A stretch of 17,894 bases of DNA from Campylobacterota bacterium (lineage in GTDB: Bacteria; Campylobacterota; Campylobacteria; Campylobacterales; Sulfurovaceae): positions 1 to 17,894 of the forward strand of contig JAADDP010000045.1 in NCBI GenBank assembly GCA_013153825.1, written 5' to 3'. The first letter of the stretch is position 1, and the number at the start of each line of letters is the position of its first letter. Shown one piece after another: positions 7,335 through 15,174 of the stretch. The translations under genes were made by a program, and so were the position numbers. The notes under the pieces are model-generated. The model saw only the letters and a program-made list of their open reading frames with translations. It did no database searches and was not told where the DNA came from.

Positions 7335-8300
7335 CTACCAAATCCTTCCGTGATTAAGCCTTTTAAACTTACGCTTTGTAATCTCTTCTATCTTCTCTCC
7401 ATCTATATAGAAGTAGTGCTTCTTTCTATCACCCAGAGAGACCGTATCTTTTTTAGAGATGATATCGAAGAAGCCGTGACCAGATATGAGTAGCCACCTA
7501 TGACCATTTAGATTGAAAGATTTCGCTTTTCTAGTTGTAAAGTTCTTCTTCTTTCCTGTATCTAAATCTATAATTCCATACCACAATAGACCCCTTGTAG
7601 GATTTATCTGAACGCTCTTTATCTCTGTAGAGTTGTGGTCTGGAGTTGGTTCATGAGGTGGAGGCTCTTCAATTCCTGCATCTCTATCGACTGTTATAGT
7701 TCTATTTCCATCTCTTTTTGAGCCGTTACCATCGGGGATATCTGTAACTATCTCCATTCCAGCCGTACTATTCCTATCTCTATTTGGATTTAGGGAGGTA
7801 TCAATCTCTATCTCTGTTCTATTCTCATCCCTCTTTATCTTTATACTATTCTCTAACCTCTCTGTATCTATATTGGAGCTATTAACATCACTATTTAGAA
7901 GAGATATATTTATATCGCTATCACTCTTTCCACTAACAATCTGTTTCAACTTTCCACTACTATAGAGGTACCACAATGCCATGGCCAGTAGAGAGCCGAA
8001 TAGCCACTTCTCAACCCCTTTGGGGAGACCTCTCCTCTTTCTCTTATCATCATCTTCCCCATCTACAGAGACCTCACTACTCTTGATATTCTCCTCAAAG
8101 TAGCTCTTTATACTCCTCTCTAAGCTATCTGTATCTATATCATACTCTCTCTTTAGTATGTGTAGAAAACCTAAAGCTTTAACTCTATTTAGCTCCTCAA
8201 AATCTTCATTTGCCAACTTATTTAAATTGAATATGGATATATTGGTCTTTTCGCTAACTCTCTCTAAACCCTCTTGCTCTATCAACTTATTTAAGTCCAT
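7335..8300 (-). CDS. RodZ-like bitopic membrane protein with sequon-rich periplasmic linker
   Basis: A 321-residue protein with RodZ-like layout: a cytoplasmic N-terminal helical region (1-90, possibly a degenerate helix-turn-helix), a basic stop KRKRR, one membrane segment (about 98-115), a long hydrophilic Asn/Asp-rich linker (about 120-230) and a folded C-terminal periplasmic domain (230-321). The linker carries seven D/E-x-N-x-S/T sequons, with Asn at 131, 140, 160, 177, 192, 199 and 223, the acceptor motif of the Campylobacter oligosaccharyltransferase PglB. Its neighbours match the C. jejuni Cj0152c region, and Cj0152c is, from memory, a known N-glycoprotein. The start ATG has AGGATGAGAG ahead of it and overlaps the SpoU gene by 14 bases. 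A role in cell shape or envelope is inference from layout only. Confidence 0.8.
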   Translation of the reverse strand: MDLNKLIEQEGLERVSEKTNISIFNLNKLANEDFEELNRVKALGFLHILKREYDIDTDSLERSIKSYFEENIKSSEVSVDGEDDDKRKRRGLPKGVEKWLFGSLLAMALWYLYSSGKLKQIVSGKSDSDINISLLNSDVNSSNIDTERLENSIKIKRDENRTEIEIDTSLNPNRDRNSTAGMEIVTDIPDGNGSKRDGNRTITVDRDAGIEEPPPHEPTPDHNSTEIKSVQINPTRGLLWYGIIDLDTGKKKNFTTRKAKSFNLNGHRWLLISGHGFFDIISKKDTVSLGDRKKHYFYIDGEKIEEITKRKFKRLNHGRIW

Positions 8301-8976
8301 CTCTCATCCTATATATTAATATTCCTGCTGATACACTCACATTTAGTGAGTCAAAATCTCTCTCCATCTCTATCGATAGGGTTCTATCTATCTTAGATTT
8401 TGCCCTCTTTGAGATGCCCTCTCCTTCACTTCCTAAAACTAAAACAATCTTCTCTCCATCAGCCTTAAAACTTCGCAGACTCTCACCCTCCATCGATGCC
8501 CCATATATTGTAAATCCAACCTGTTTTAACTCATTCAGTAGGTCTAAAATATTTGGAACTACTCTAAATGGCATATCAAATATAGCTCCACTACTCGTTC
8601 TAGCGATAGATGCAAAATTTAGCCCTTTAACCCCACATGCGATTACCCCATCTGCACCCAGAGCATAGGCTGAACGGACAACCGCCCCTATATTTCCTGT
8701 ATCTGTAAGAGAGTCTAATATAAGTATAAATCTCTCCCTCTTGAGGTCGGATAAATTTGCCTCTTTGAAATCCTCTACATCGACTAAAATCCCTTGGTGA
8801 TTTCCACCTCTTGCCATCTTCTGAGCATATCTATTATCTATAAATTTAATGCGATTTTTATATCTCAAATATAGCTCTTTTGGTAGAATCCCTCTCTTGG
8901 AGATGTAAATAGCTCTTACAATCGCCTCATGGGACTTTAATACATATAGAGATACCTGTTTTCCATAAATAATCAT
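8287..8976 (-). CDS. rlmB: SpoU/TrmH-family rRNA 2'-O-methyltransferase, RlmB-like
   Basis: A 229-residue SPOUT methyltransferase with all three SpoU motifs: motif 1 around N95-IGAVVRSA with R101, motif 2 VLVLGSEGEGIS at 178-189, and motif 3 SLNVSVSAGILIYRM from 210. Together these form the knotted S-adenosylmethionine site. A short N-terminal RNA-binding (SpoU_sub_bind) region precedes, ending in NHQGILVDV near 59-67, which is typical of RlmB, the enzyme that methylates the ribose of G2251 in 23S rRNA. TrmH-type tRNA specificity cannot be excluded from sequence. The gene sits in an operon with rpmE and rsmI, which supports a ribosomal target. It is 44 bases after rsmI and overlaps the RodZ-like gene. 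Confidence 0.85.
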   Translation of the reverse strand: MIIYGKQVSLYVLKSHEAIVRAIYISKRGILPKELYLRYKNRIKFIDNRYAQKMARGGNHQGILVDVEDFKEANLSDLKRERFILILDSLTDTGNIGAVVRSAYALGADGVIACGVKGLNFASIARTSSGAIFDMPFRVVPNILDLLNELKQVGFTIYGASMEGESLRSFKADGEKIVLVLGSEGEGISKRAKSKIDRTLSIEMERDFDSLNVSVSAGILIYRMRDGLK

Positions 8977-9020
8977 AAGAGTGATTTTATCGAAATAAAG
9001 CTGTATTTTATATTGAGATT

Positions 9021-9848
9021 TTATTTAGAGTTATTCTTTAATCTACCATACCACTCTTTGGTGGTTAGTTTAGTAATTTTGGATAGAAGCTTCGATTTTA
9101 CCTTTGGGGGGATATCCATATTTATAATATCATCTACACTTAAGCTATCTCTATCTGTAGGTTTCCCCTTGATTATGACTACCCACTCTCCTCTACTATT
9201 TAGAGTTGAGTTGTGAAACATCTCCAATATATCTTTGGCAGAGTCTCTAATATAGAGCTGATGAAGTTTTGTCAACTCCTTAGCTATAAATAGCTCTCTA
9301 TCCCCATCAATATCGACTATCTCTCTTAGGAGTCTCTCCACTCTATGTGGTGATTCATATAGAATAGTATCTAAGGGTGAACCCATAATATCGGAGAGCT
9401 CCTCCCTCCTCTTAGCTCCCTTGTGTGGTAGAAATCCTATGAAGCTAAACTTTCCACTATCAAAGCCTGAAGCACAATATGCTGTTGTAAGAGCTGTAGC
9501 TCCGGTCAGGACATCATAATCTATCTTCTCTCTCTGGCAATACTCAACTAGAAGTTGACCAGGATCAGATATATTTGGAGTCCCTGCATCACTAACATAT
9601 ACTACACTCTCATCTTTAAGTCTAAACCCTATCTCTCTCAATCTACTCTCTCCATTATGTTCATGGAAAGAGATGAAATCTGCACCCTCCGGATACCTCA
9701 TATTGACTCTTCTCTCTAAGATTTTAAGTAGCCGTTTTGTCTCTCTCGTATCCTCACAGAGAAAGAGGGTTGTTCTCTCAAATTCTCTTAATGCTCTAAC
9801 CGTAATATCCTCAACATTTCCAATTGGGGTTGGGATAAACTTTACCAA
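9021..9848 (-). CDS. rsmI: RsmI, 16S rRNA (cytidine-1402 2'-O) methyltransferase
   Basis: A 275-residue protein of the tetrapyrrole-methylase fold. Diagnostic runs are FIPTPIGNVEDIT (4-16), CEDTRET (31-37), YVSDAGTPNISDPG (84-97), the glycine-rich TGATALTTA near 115-123, and GFLPHKGAKRREEL (from 138), the RsmI signature. The family methylates C1402 in the decoding centre of 16S rRNA. The only sensible start is TTG at 9846-9848, because the conserved PTPIGN begins at residue 6 and no ATG or GTG lies nearby in frame. It starts six bases after the rpmE stop with only a weak ribosome site, so translation probably depends on coupling to rpmE. Confidence 0.95.
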   Translation of the reverse strand: MVKFIPTPIGNVEDITVRALREFERTTLFLCEDTRETKRLLKILERRVNMRYPEGADFISFHEHNGESRLREIGFRLKDESVVYVSDAGTPNISDPGQLLVEYCQREKIDYDVLTGATALTTAYCASGFDSGKFSFIGFLPHKGAKRREELSDIMGSPLDTILYESPHRVERLLREIVDIDGDRELFIAKELTKLHQLYIRDSAKDILEMFHNSTLNSRGEWVVIIKGKPTDRDSLSVDDIINMDIPPKVKSKLLSKITKLTTKEWYGRLKNNSK

Positions 9849-9854
9849 GGGACT

Positions 9855-10055
9855 CTATTTCAGGTTATATTTCTTCTTGAACTTATCAACTCTACCAGTG
9901 GCATCAACTATCTTTTCAGAACCTGTGAAGAATGGGTGGCACTCATTACAGATATCTACACTCATGCTCTCTCTATTACTATTTATCTCAAACCTATTTC
10001 CACAAGCACAAGTGACCGTGCAACTCTTGTAATCTGGATGGATACCTTTTCTCAT
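9855..10055 (-). CDS. rpmE: 50S ribosomal protein L31 (zinc-binding form)
   Basis: The 66-residue protein begins [10 protein letters not shown] and carries the zinc-ribbon cysteines C16, C18, C36 and C39, so it is the C+ (zinc) type of L31, which bridges the two ribosomal subunits. Length is normal for the family. It is the first gene of the long minus-strand operon, about 50 bases downstream of an extended -10 promoter. The zinc form is the one replaced under zinc starvation in organisms that have a second, cysteine-free copy; no such copy is in this window. Confidence 0.98.
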   Translation of the reverse strand: MRKGIHPDYKSCTVTCACGNRFEINSNRESMSVDICNECHPFFTGSEKIVDATGRVDKFKKKYNLK

Positions 10056-10107
10056 AATCTTACCTTCAAATTAATTTTTTATGCTTAGACCTAATTTTTA
10101 GACGGCA

Positions 10108-10116
10108 ATTATATCA
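10108..10116 (-). promoter_or_regulatory. rpmE: Extended -10 promoter of the rpmE operon
   Basis: The minus strand reads TGATATAAT after a T-rich run, about 50 bases before the rpmE ATG. TTTGATATAAT is identical to the stomatin promoter. No -35 consensus is seen. It would drive rpmE and probably the six genes behind it. Confidence 0.6.
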
Positions 10117-10145
10117 AAATATTTTTAAAATCAATATTTTTTAGG

Positions 10146-10151
10146 TAAAAT
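10146..10151 (+). promoter_or_regulatory. dapF: Candidate -10 box for dapF
   Basis: TAAAAT on the plus strand lies 30 bases before the dapF ATG and follows an AT-rich stretch with T-runs. It is divergent from the rpmE promoter and lacks the extended TGn element, so it is a weaker call. Confidence 0.4.
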
Positions 10152-10181
10152 TGCTTCAACTTTAACACTTGGATAGGAACT

Positions 10182-10925
10182 ATGATAGTCACAAAATACT
10201 CGGCAAATGGGAACGATTTTATTATTTTTATAGCTCAAGAGCATAAGGATAGGTCAGATTTAGCAAGGAGACTGTGCCATAGGCAGAATGGAGTTGGAGC
10301 TGACGGTATGGTGGTTGTCATACCACATACAAATTACGATTTTGAGTGGGAGTTCTACAACTCAGATGGTAGTGTAGCCAGTATGTGTGGAAATGCGTCT
10401 AGAGCAGTGGCTCACTTTGCCCATGAGAAGGGTATATCTAAGGGTGGTAGGAGTGAGTTCCTAACCGGTGCTGGAGTTATTAGAGCCACTATTAATGGTC
10501 TATATGTGGTAAGTGATATGACTCACCCTAGGATAATTAATAGGGAGATTGATGAGTATGGCTATATCTGGTGGCTAATAGATACTGGAGTCCCCCATCT
10601 TGTATCTATTAGAGATAGTATAGATGAGTTTAATATTGAGCAGATGAGAAGACTTAGATATGAGTATAATGCCAATGTAAATATATGTAAGCTAGATGGA
10701 GATACCTTATATGTGAGAACATATGAGAGAGGGGTTGAGGATGAGACATTGGCATGTGGAACGGGTATGGTTGCCTCATTTGTAAGATTACATATAGAGG
10801 GTTTAATTGGAGATACCATTAGGACAATACCTAAATCTGGAGATGAGCTATATATCAGCTTTGAGGATAGTAGATATAGATTTGGTGGTAAAGTTACGAA
10901 GGTATTTATTGCAGAGATTGTTTAA
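10182..10925 (+). CDS. dapF: Diaminopimelate epimerase
   Basis: A 247-residue epimerase that converts LL- to meso-diaminopimelate for lysine and peptidoglycan synthesis, without a cofactor. The two active-site cysteines are visible: C69 in MCGNASRA and C192 in LACGTGM. The substrate-binding N-terminal run YSANGNDFIIF and the mid-protein DTGVPHLV (134-141) are also present. The length is shorter than the E. coli enzyme (274) but normal for Campylobacterota. The ATG is preceded by GGATAGGA. It begins a two-gene operon with the isomerase gene, 12 bases downstream. Confidence 0.97.
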   Translation: MIVTKYSANGNDFIIFIAQEHKDRSDLARRLCHRQNGVGADGMVVVIPHTNYDFEWEFYNSDGSVASMCGNASRAVAHFAHEKGISKGGRSEFLTGAGVIRATINGLYVVSDMTHPRIINREIDEYGYIWWLIDTGVPHLVSIRDSIDEFNIEQMRRLRYEYNANVNICKLDGDTLYVRTYERGVEDETLACGTGMVASFVRLHIEGLIGDTIRTIPKSGDELYISFEDSRYRFGGKVTKVFIAEIV

Positions 10926-10937
10926 AAAGGATATTTA

Positions 10938-11771
10938 GTGAAAATAGCAAGTAGATTATTTATAATTTCTTTAATCCTATCTGGATTTATATTTGCCAAG
11001 ACGCTTGTTACCGTGAATGGGCATAAAATTGATGATTCAATAATCCCAAAGGGGTATGAGAAGCTTAATGATGAGCAGATGGCAAATCTTATGGAGAAGT
11101 TGATAAAAGAGGAGTTGATACATCAATATCTATTAAATAGTAATATTGTCAAGAGTCAAGAGTTTAATAAGATATATCAGGAGCAGAGAGCTGTAGCTCA
11201 AAAAGAGTATAATAGGGTAACAGGTAAAAACTTAACTAAGGCTCAACTTAGAAATATAAAAGGGACGGTGGCACTTATGCTATATCAGCAGAAGCAGTTT
11301 GAGAATATCAATATAAGTGATAGTGAAGCTAAAAACTTCTACTACAACAATAGGGATAAATTTAATTTTCCAAACTCAATCGAGATTGCAAATATTGTCG
11401 TTCCAACTGAGGATGAGGCTAAGCAGATTATATCTAGATTGAGAGGTTCCCAGAATTTAGATGAGGATTTTATAAGGGTGGCAAGAGAGCATAAGCAGAA
11501 TGGATATATGGGCTGGTTTGGAGAGGGTATGGCTCCAAAAAATCTATTTGATACGGCATATAGGGTTAAGCCTAAGAGGTTAATTACAAAACCAATCCGA
11601 ACAAAGTATGGATACCATGTTATATATCTATTAAATAAGAGAAGTGCTGGTGAGTTGACATTTCAAGAGGCTAAGGAGAGTATTAAAAATCTCCTAAAGA
11701 GAAAGAGAGTTGTTGAGAGTTTGGAGGATAAGGTCAACACTCTCTACTCAACTGCCGAGATTGTCTATTAG
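10938..11771 (+). CDS. Periplasmic peptidyl-prolyl cis-trans isomerase/chaperone, PEB4/SurA-like
   Basis: A 277-residue exported protein. Residues 1-20 (MKIASRLFIISLILSGFIFA) form a Sec signal peptide likely cut after A20. An all-helical SurA-N-like region follows (about 35-135). Residues about 140-235 are a parvulin (PpiC) domain with IEIANIVVPTEDEA, a GYMGWFGEGMAP core and IRTKYGYHVIYLL, and a C-terminal helix completes the chaperone body. This is the layout of Campylobacter PEB4 (Cbf2), which helps outer-membrane proteins fold in the periplasm. Translation starts at GTG with AAAAGGA seven bases ahead. The stop codon falls in the loop of a small palindrome shared with the convergent M16 gene. 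Confidence 0.9.
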   Translation: MKIASRLFIISLILSGFIFAKTLVTVNGHKIDDSIIPKGYEKLNDEQMANLMEKLIKEELIHQYLLNSNIVKSQEFNKIYQEQRAVAQKEYNRVTGKNLTKAQLRNIKGTVALMLYQQKQFENINISDSEAKNFYYNNRDKFNFPNSIEIANIVVPTEDEAKQIISRLRGSQNLDEDFIRVAREHKQNGYMGWFGEGMAPKNLFDTAYRVKPKRLITKPIRTKYGYHVIYLLNKRSAGELTFQEAKESIKNLLKRKRVVESLEDKVNTLYSTAEIVY

Positions 11772-11797
11772 ATAGACTACTCGGTTACAACCGAAAA
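11763..11797. repeat. Two small palindromes at the convergent gene ends
   Basis: GTCTAT-TAG-ATAGAC (11763-11777) is a six-pair hairpin whose loop is the stop codon of the isomerase gene. Shortly after comes TCGGTT-AC-AACCGA, inside the M16 C-terminal codons. Neither is followed by a T-run on either strand, so intrinsic termination is not supported, although they could stall or protect the two converging mRNAs. Confidence 0.35.
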
Positions 11798-13060
11798 AGA
11801 TAACTTCTCAATCTCTCTAATTGAGAATATAAAGCTATTTAACTCATCTAGAGTCATCTTCTCAATCTTCTCCAAATCTTTTCTGTTTGAACCAAATGGT
11901 CTATTGCCGTAATACTCCATAAATGCACTATGGAGCCTCTGGGATAGTGTCTCATTTCTAAGTGGTTCAGAGCCGAGTATAAATTTTTTTGCACTCTCTA
12001 ACTCCTCTAGAGTTGCACCTCTCTTTACAAATTCGCCTACCGTCTCTTTTATACTACCTATAGCCTCATCTTGAGAAGCTAATTTCGTCTGGAGATATCC
12101 CCAAAAGTATGAATTTGTTCTATTTATTGCAAATCTACCATATGCAGAGTAGGCTAAACCTCTCTTTACTCTAATCTCTTCCATAATTCTAGAGCCAAAC
12201 CCCCCACTTCCCAAGATAAATGATGCCACCTTTGCTAGATATCTCTTTGAGCTATCTGTCTCTATATCTAATGGAGAGCCAAAATATATATATGCTTGTT
12301 GTGTATCTACCTTTGTAATCTCAACCTTTTCACTATCTTTAGCCCTATATCTTGGGATATCGATACTCTTTATCTTTGGAAGTATCGATAGTATAGACTT
12401 TGAGATATCTTTTGCCCCACTAACATTTAAATCTCCCCCCATCACAATAATAGCATTCTCTAACCCTAAGTGGCTCTCTATAAAATCTCTAATGTCATCT
12501 AGCTTTGTACTATTTACACTCTCTACAGTTCCCAAAGCCGATTTTGCAAGAGGTGTATCTGGAAATAGAAGCCCCTTTAACTTTAAATATGAGATATAGT
12601 CAAAATCACTCTCTTTTCTCTTTAACTCTCCTAGAGTCTGAGTCTTAATCTTAGTTAGAGTATCTTCTGTATAGTTTGGGTCTCCTAAAAGCTCCTTTAG
12701 AAGTTTAACACCATAATCAAACTCACTCTTTAGAGAGTTTAACTCAATTACAAATGTCTCATCACCAACATTTGCAGATAGCTCTATTGCTCTATTCTCC
12801 AACTTTTTAGAGAACTCAATAGCCCCATCACTCTTTGTCCCCTCATTTAGAAGTTTAGCTGTCAACTTTGCCAACCCCTCTTTTCTATCTGCAAGAGAGC
12901 CAGAATTTCTGAAAATTAGTTGAATTGATGCTATTGGAAGATTTCTATCCTCCTCAAAAATGAGAGGCACTCTAGCTCCCTCTACCTCTATATGCTCTAA
13001 GATTGCACTCATTAATACTCCTTGAACTGTTAATAATATTATAAATAGTCTCTTCAACAT
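11777..13060 (-). CDS. M16B-family peptidase-like protein lacking the zinc motif (probable non-catalytic subunit)
   Basis: A 427-residue exported protein with a signal peptide (1-19, MLKRLFIILLTVQGVLMSA). Two M16 half-domains are clear. The first has SIQLIFRNSGSLADRKEGLAKLTAKLLNEGT at 45-75, and the second has GSGGFGSRIMEEIRVKRGLAYSAYG near 285-310, which carries the R/Y pair typical of the second domain. In active enzymes the first domain reads HxxEH; here those positions are K65, A68 and K69, so zinc binding and hydrolysis must be lost. M16B proteases often work as a heterodimer of one catalytic and one R/Y subunit, so this is best seen as the partner of an active M16 protein elsewhere. It starts directly after the mqnC stop. 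From memory, the same neighbour pair occurs in Helicobacter pylori (HP0657/HP0656). Confidence 0.88.
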   Translation of the reverse strand: MLKRLFIILLTVQGVLMSAILEHIEVEGARVPLIFEEDRNLPIASIQLIFRNSGSLADRKEGLAKLTAKLLNEGTKSDGAIEFSKKLENRAIELSANVGDETFVIELNSLKSEFDYGVKLLKELLGDPNYTEDTLTKIKTQTLGELKRKESDFDYISYLKLKGLLFPDTPLAKSALGTVESVNSTKLDDIRDFIESHLGLENAIIVMGGDLNVSGAKDISKSILSILPKIKSIDIPRYRAKDSEKVEITKVDTQQAYIYFGSPLDIETDSSKRYLAKVASFILGSGGFGSRIMEEIRVKRGLAYSAYGRFAINRTNSYFWGYLQTKLASQDEAIGSIKETVGEFVKRGATLEELESAKKFILGSEPLRNETLSQRLHSAFMEYYGNRPFGSNRKDLEKIEKMTLDELNSFIFSIREIEKLSFSVVTE

Positions 13061-14104
13061 CTAAAATCTCTCCAAAATATTATATGCGGTATCTCTCTTT
13101 GCTGGGTTCTCCCCAATATCCCTAATTAATTTTATCATCTCATCTTGGTTCATAGAGTTTGTTACCCCAGCAGAGGCCACAACATTCTCCTCCATCATAG
13201 TAGAACCCAAATCATTTGCACCAAATAGAAGAGCTAATTGCCCAATATGGCTCCCCTGTGTTACCCATGAGCTTTGAATATTTTTAAAGTTATCTAGAAA
13301 CAGTCTAGCTACTGCTAAATATCTTAAATATTGGTTTGGAGTTGTTTTAGTAATTGTTGGAAGTTCCCTCTTTAGCTGGGTGTTATCACTCTGATATGAC
13401 CACATAATAAAGGCTCTAAAGCCACCTGTTCTATCTTGAAGCTCTCTAACTAAGTCCCAATGCTCTACAATCTCCTCTATAGTCTCAACCGTCCCATACA
13501 TCATTGTAGCAGTAGATTTAATCCCCAACTTATGGGCAGTCTCATGAACCTCTAGCCATACATCTTTAGATATCTTATTTGGAGAGATTATATCTCTAAC
13601 TCTATCGCTCAAAACCTCAGCCCCAGCACCAGGTATTGAACTTAAACCCTTTGCCTTTAACCTCTTTAAGACCTCTTCTATCGATATTTTAGAACGCTTT
13701 GCAATGTAGTCAATCTCAATTGCAGAGAAGCCGTGAATTGTAATCTGTGGATACTTTTTATGGATATGCTCAACTAAATCCTCATACCACTCAATCTCCA
13801 GTTTTGGGTGAACCCCACCTTGAAATAGAATTTGAGTCCCACCAATGGCTAAAAGCTCCTCAATTTTTCTATCTATCTCCTCAAAAGATAGAATATAGGC
13901 GTTTTCTCTCTTCTCATGGGTATAGAAGGCACAAAATTTACAATCTACCCAACATATATTTGTGTAGTTTATATTTCTATCTACTACAAATGTGGTAATC
14001 TTTTTTGGGTGAAGCTCCAACTTCCTACTATATGCCATCTCTCCTAGACTCTTTAAGTCCCCATTTTTAATTAAATCAACAGCCTCCTCTCTACTAAGCC
14101 TCAT
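13061..14104 (-). CDS. mqnC: Cyclic dehypoxanthine futalosine synthase (MqnC)
   Basis: A 347-residue radical SAM enzyme of the futalosine route to menaquinone; it cyclises dehypoxanthine futalosine. The CxxxCxxC cluster motif is NICWVDCKFCAF, with C51, C55 and C58 in the chosen numbering. Further family runs are ILFQGGVHPKLEIEWYEDL, SIPGAGAEVLSDRVRDIISPNK, and the C-terminal GSTMMEENVVASAG. The GAEVLSDRVR run fits MqnC better than its relative MqnE. An upstream in-frame ATG (14146) would add 14 residues, but MRLSREEAVDLI at 14104 has a GGAAG site five bases ahead and matches the usual protein start. It overlaps nusB by 11 bases and abuts the M16 gene, forming ribH-nusB-mqnC-M16. Confidence 0.94.
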   Translation of the reverse strand: MRLSREEAVDLIKNGDLKSLGEMAYSRKLELHPKKITTFVVDRNINYTNICWVDCKFCAFYTHEKRENAYILSFEEIDRKIEELLAIGGTQILFQGGVHPKLEIEWYEDLVEHIHKKYPQITIHGFSAIEIDYIAKRSKISIEEVLKRLKAKGLSSIPGAGAEVLSDRVRDIISPNKISKDVWLEVHETAHKLGIKSTATMMYGTVETIEEIVEHWDLVRELQDRTGGFRAFIMWSYQSDNTQLKRELPTITKTTPNQYLRYLAVARLFLDNFKNIQSSWVTQGSHIGQLALLFGANDLGSTMMEENVVASAGVTNSMNQDEMIKLIRDIGENPAKRDTAYNILERF

Positions 14105-14510
14105 GTGAGCTTCCCTCACTCTTATATATCTGGTCAAGCAGAGCATTTATAAACTTTGGGGCTCTCTCATCTGCCAACTCTTTAGATAGCTCAATTGCCT
14201 CATTAATTACAATTTTACTATCCTTCCCCAACTCTACCATCTCATATACTGCAATTCTAATAATCGCCTTCTCCACCTTTCCAACCGACTCATACTCCCA
14301 ATCTTTAAGATTTCTCTTAATGATATCATCAATCTTATCTAAATTATCGATTGTCCCATTAAATAGCTCATATGAGAAGAGTTTTTTTCTATTTCTAATC
14401 TTCTCCCCTTCTAATATAGTATCTAAAAATTTAGATATATCTACATTGCCCAAATCGTAAGCATACAGCAACCCAACTACTGCTCTTCTTGCCTGTTGAA
14501 TTGTAGCCAT
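14094..14510 (-). CDS. nusB: Transcription antitermination factor NusB
   Basis: A 138-residue all-helical RNA-binding protein that joins NusE (S10) on boxA for rRNA antitermination. It begins ATIQQARRAVVGLLYAYDLG and ends with the conserved VINEAIELSKELADERAPKFINALLDQI, where the SKEL..D..APKFINALLD run is diagnostic. The length is typical. It starts immediately after the ribH stop and overlaps mqnC by 11 bases. The ribH-nusB pairing is widespread in bacteria. Confidence 0.97.
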   Translation of the reverse strand: MATIQQARRAVVGLLYAYDLGNVDISKFLDTILEGEKIRNRKKLFSYELFNGTIDNLDKIDDIIKRNLKDWEYESVGKVEKAIIRIAVYEMVELGKDSKIVINEAIELSKELADERAPKFINALLDQIYKSEGSSHEA

Positions 14511-14975
14511 CTAAAATCTCTCATATAGACTAATCAACTCTATCAACCCCAACATAGCCTCTGACCCTTTATTTCCAGCCTTTGTTCCAGCTCTCTCAAT
14601 CGCCTGTTCAATCGTATCTACTGTTAAGACCCCAAAAGTTACAGGTTTTGAGTATTTTAGAGTTACATTTGCAATCCCCTTTGTAGCCTCAGCTGAAACA
14701 TAATCAAAATGGGGAGTAGCACCACGAATTACTGCACCAAGACAGCAGACACCATCATATCTATCTTTAGCCAAAATCTTATCTAGTGCAAATGGTATCT
14801 CAAAAGCTCCAGGAACCAGTATCAAATCTAGGTTTTTCTCATCTCCACCATGACGCACAAATGTATCTTTTGCCCCCTCAACCAGCCTATCAGTTATAAA
14901 GTGGTTAAATCTAGCACTAATTAGTGCTACTCTCTTTTTTTTATCTATATTTAGAGTGCCTTCTATAATATTCAT
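14511..14975 (-). CDS. ribH: 6,7-dimethyl-8-ribityllumazine synthase
   Basis: A 154-residue enzyme for the penultimate step of riboflavin synthesis that forms a cytoplasmic icosahedral or pentameric shell. Family motifs are [49 protein letters not shown] with the catalytic histidine, and [27 protein letters not shown], which binds phosphate. A longer reading from 15014 adds 13 residues ([13 protein letters not shown]) but lacks a ribosome site. The ATG at 14973-14975 follows GGATGG by six bases and gives the normal protein length, so it was chosen. This is the first gene of the ribH-nusB-mqnC-M16 operon and is divergent from rplU. Confidence 0.96.
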   Translation of the reverse strand: MNIIEGTLNIDKKKRVALISARFNHFITDRLVEGAKDTFVRHGGDEKNLDLILVPGAFEIPFALDKILAKDRYDGVCCLGAVIRGATPHFDYVSAEATKGIANVTLKYSKPVTFGVLTVDTIEQAIERAGTKAGNKGSEAMLGLIELISLYERF

Positions 14976-15055
14976 ACACAACCATCCATCTAGTTTTGGC
15001 AGTATGTTACTCATTTTTTACTTTACATTTATAGAAAAAGTACCATTTTTTAATA

Positions 15056-15061
15056 ACTATA
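15056..15061 (-). promoter_or_regulatory. ribH: Candidate -10 box for the ribH operon
   Basis: TATAGT on the minus strand lies about 80 bases before the ribH ATG. A second candidate, TATAAA at 15028-15033, lies closer. Either could be used, and neither has a clear -35. No conserved FMN riboswitch core could be recognised in this short leader. Confidence 0.3.
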
Positions 15062-15105
15062 CCCATTAAAATTGAGATGAAAACTATTGTTAAAACTCTT
15101 TTAGA

Positions 15106-15111
15106 TATAAT
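15106..15111 (+). promoter_or_regulatory. rplU: -10 box of the rplU-rpmA promoter
   Basis: TATAAT in the context TTTTAGATATAAT lies 63 bases before the rplU ATG, giving a leader of about 55 bases. A split inverted repeat (TTAA-AACTCT at 15090-15099 against AGAGTT-GG-TTAA at 15140-15151) flanks the box. Its left arm lies upstream of the likely start site, so it would not fold in the mRNA. Confidence 0.5.
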
Positions 15112-15174
15112 CTCGAACTTTTTTAGAGCCAAATATTTTAGAGTTGGTTAAATTTTTTTTTAAAGGGTTTGCTA

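Noticed and set aside
9673..10032. Open frame of 119 codons on the plus strand over rsmI and rpmE
   Set aside because: It lies opposite two well-supported genes and crosses their junction; no ribosome site or recognisable domain.
11763..11797. Palindromes at the isomerase/M16 junction as a bidirectional terminator
   Set aside because: No T-run on either strand; kept only as small repeats.
14105..14146. Longer mqnC reading starting at 14146
   Set aside because: It would overlap nusB by 53 bases and add residues not seen at the usual MqnC start; the ATG at 14104 has a GGAAG site.
14976..15014. Longer ribH reading starting at 15014
   Set aside because: No ribosome site, extra 13 residues not typical of the family, and a good site before the internal ATG at 14975.
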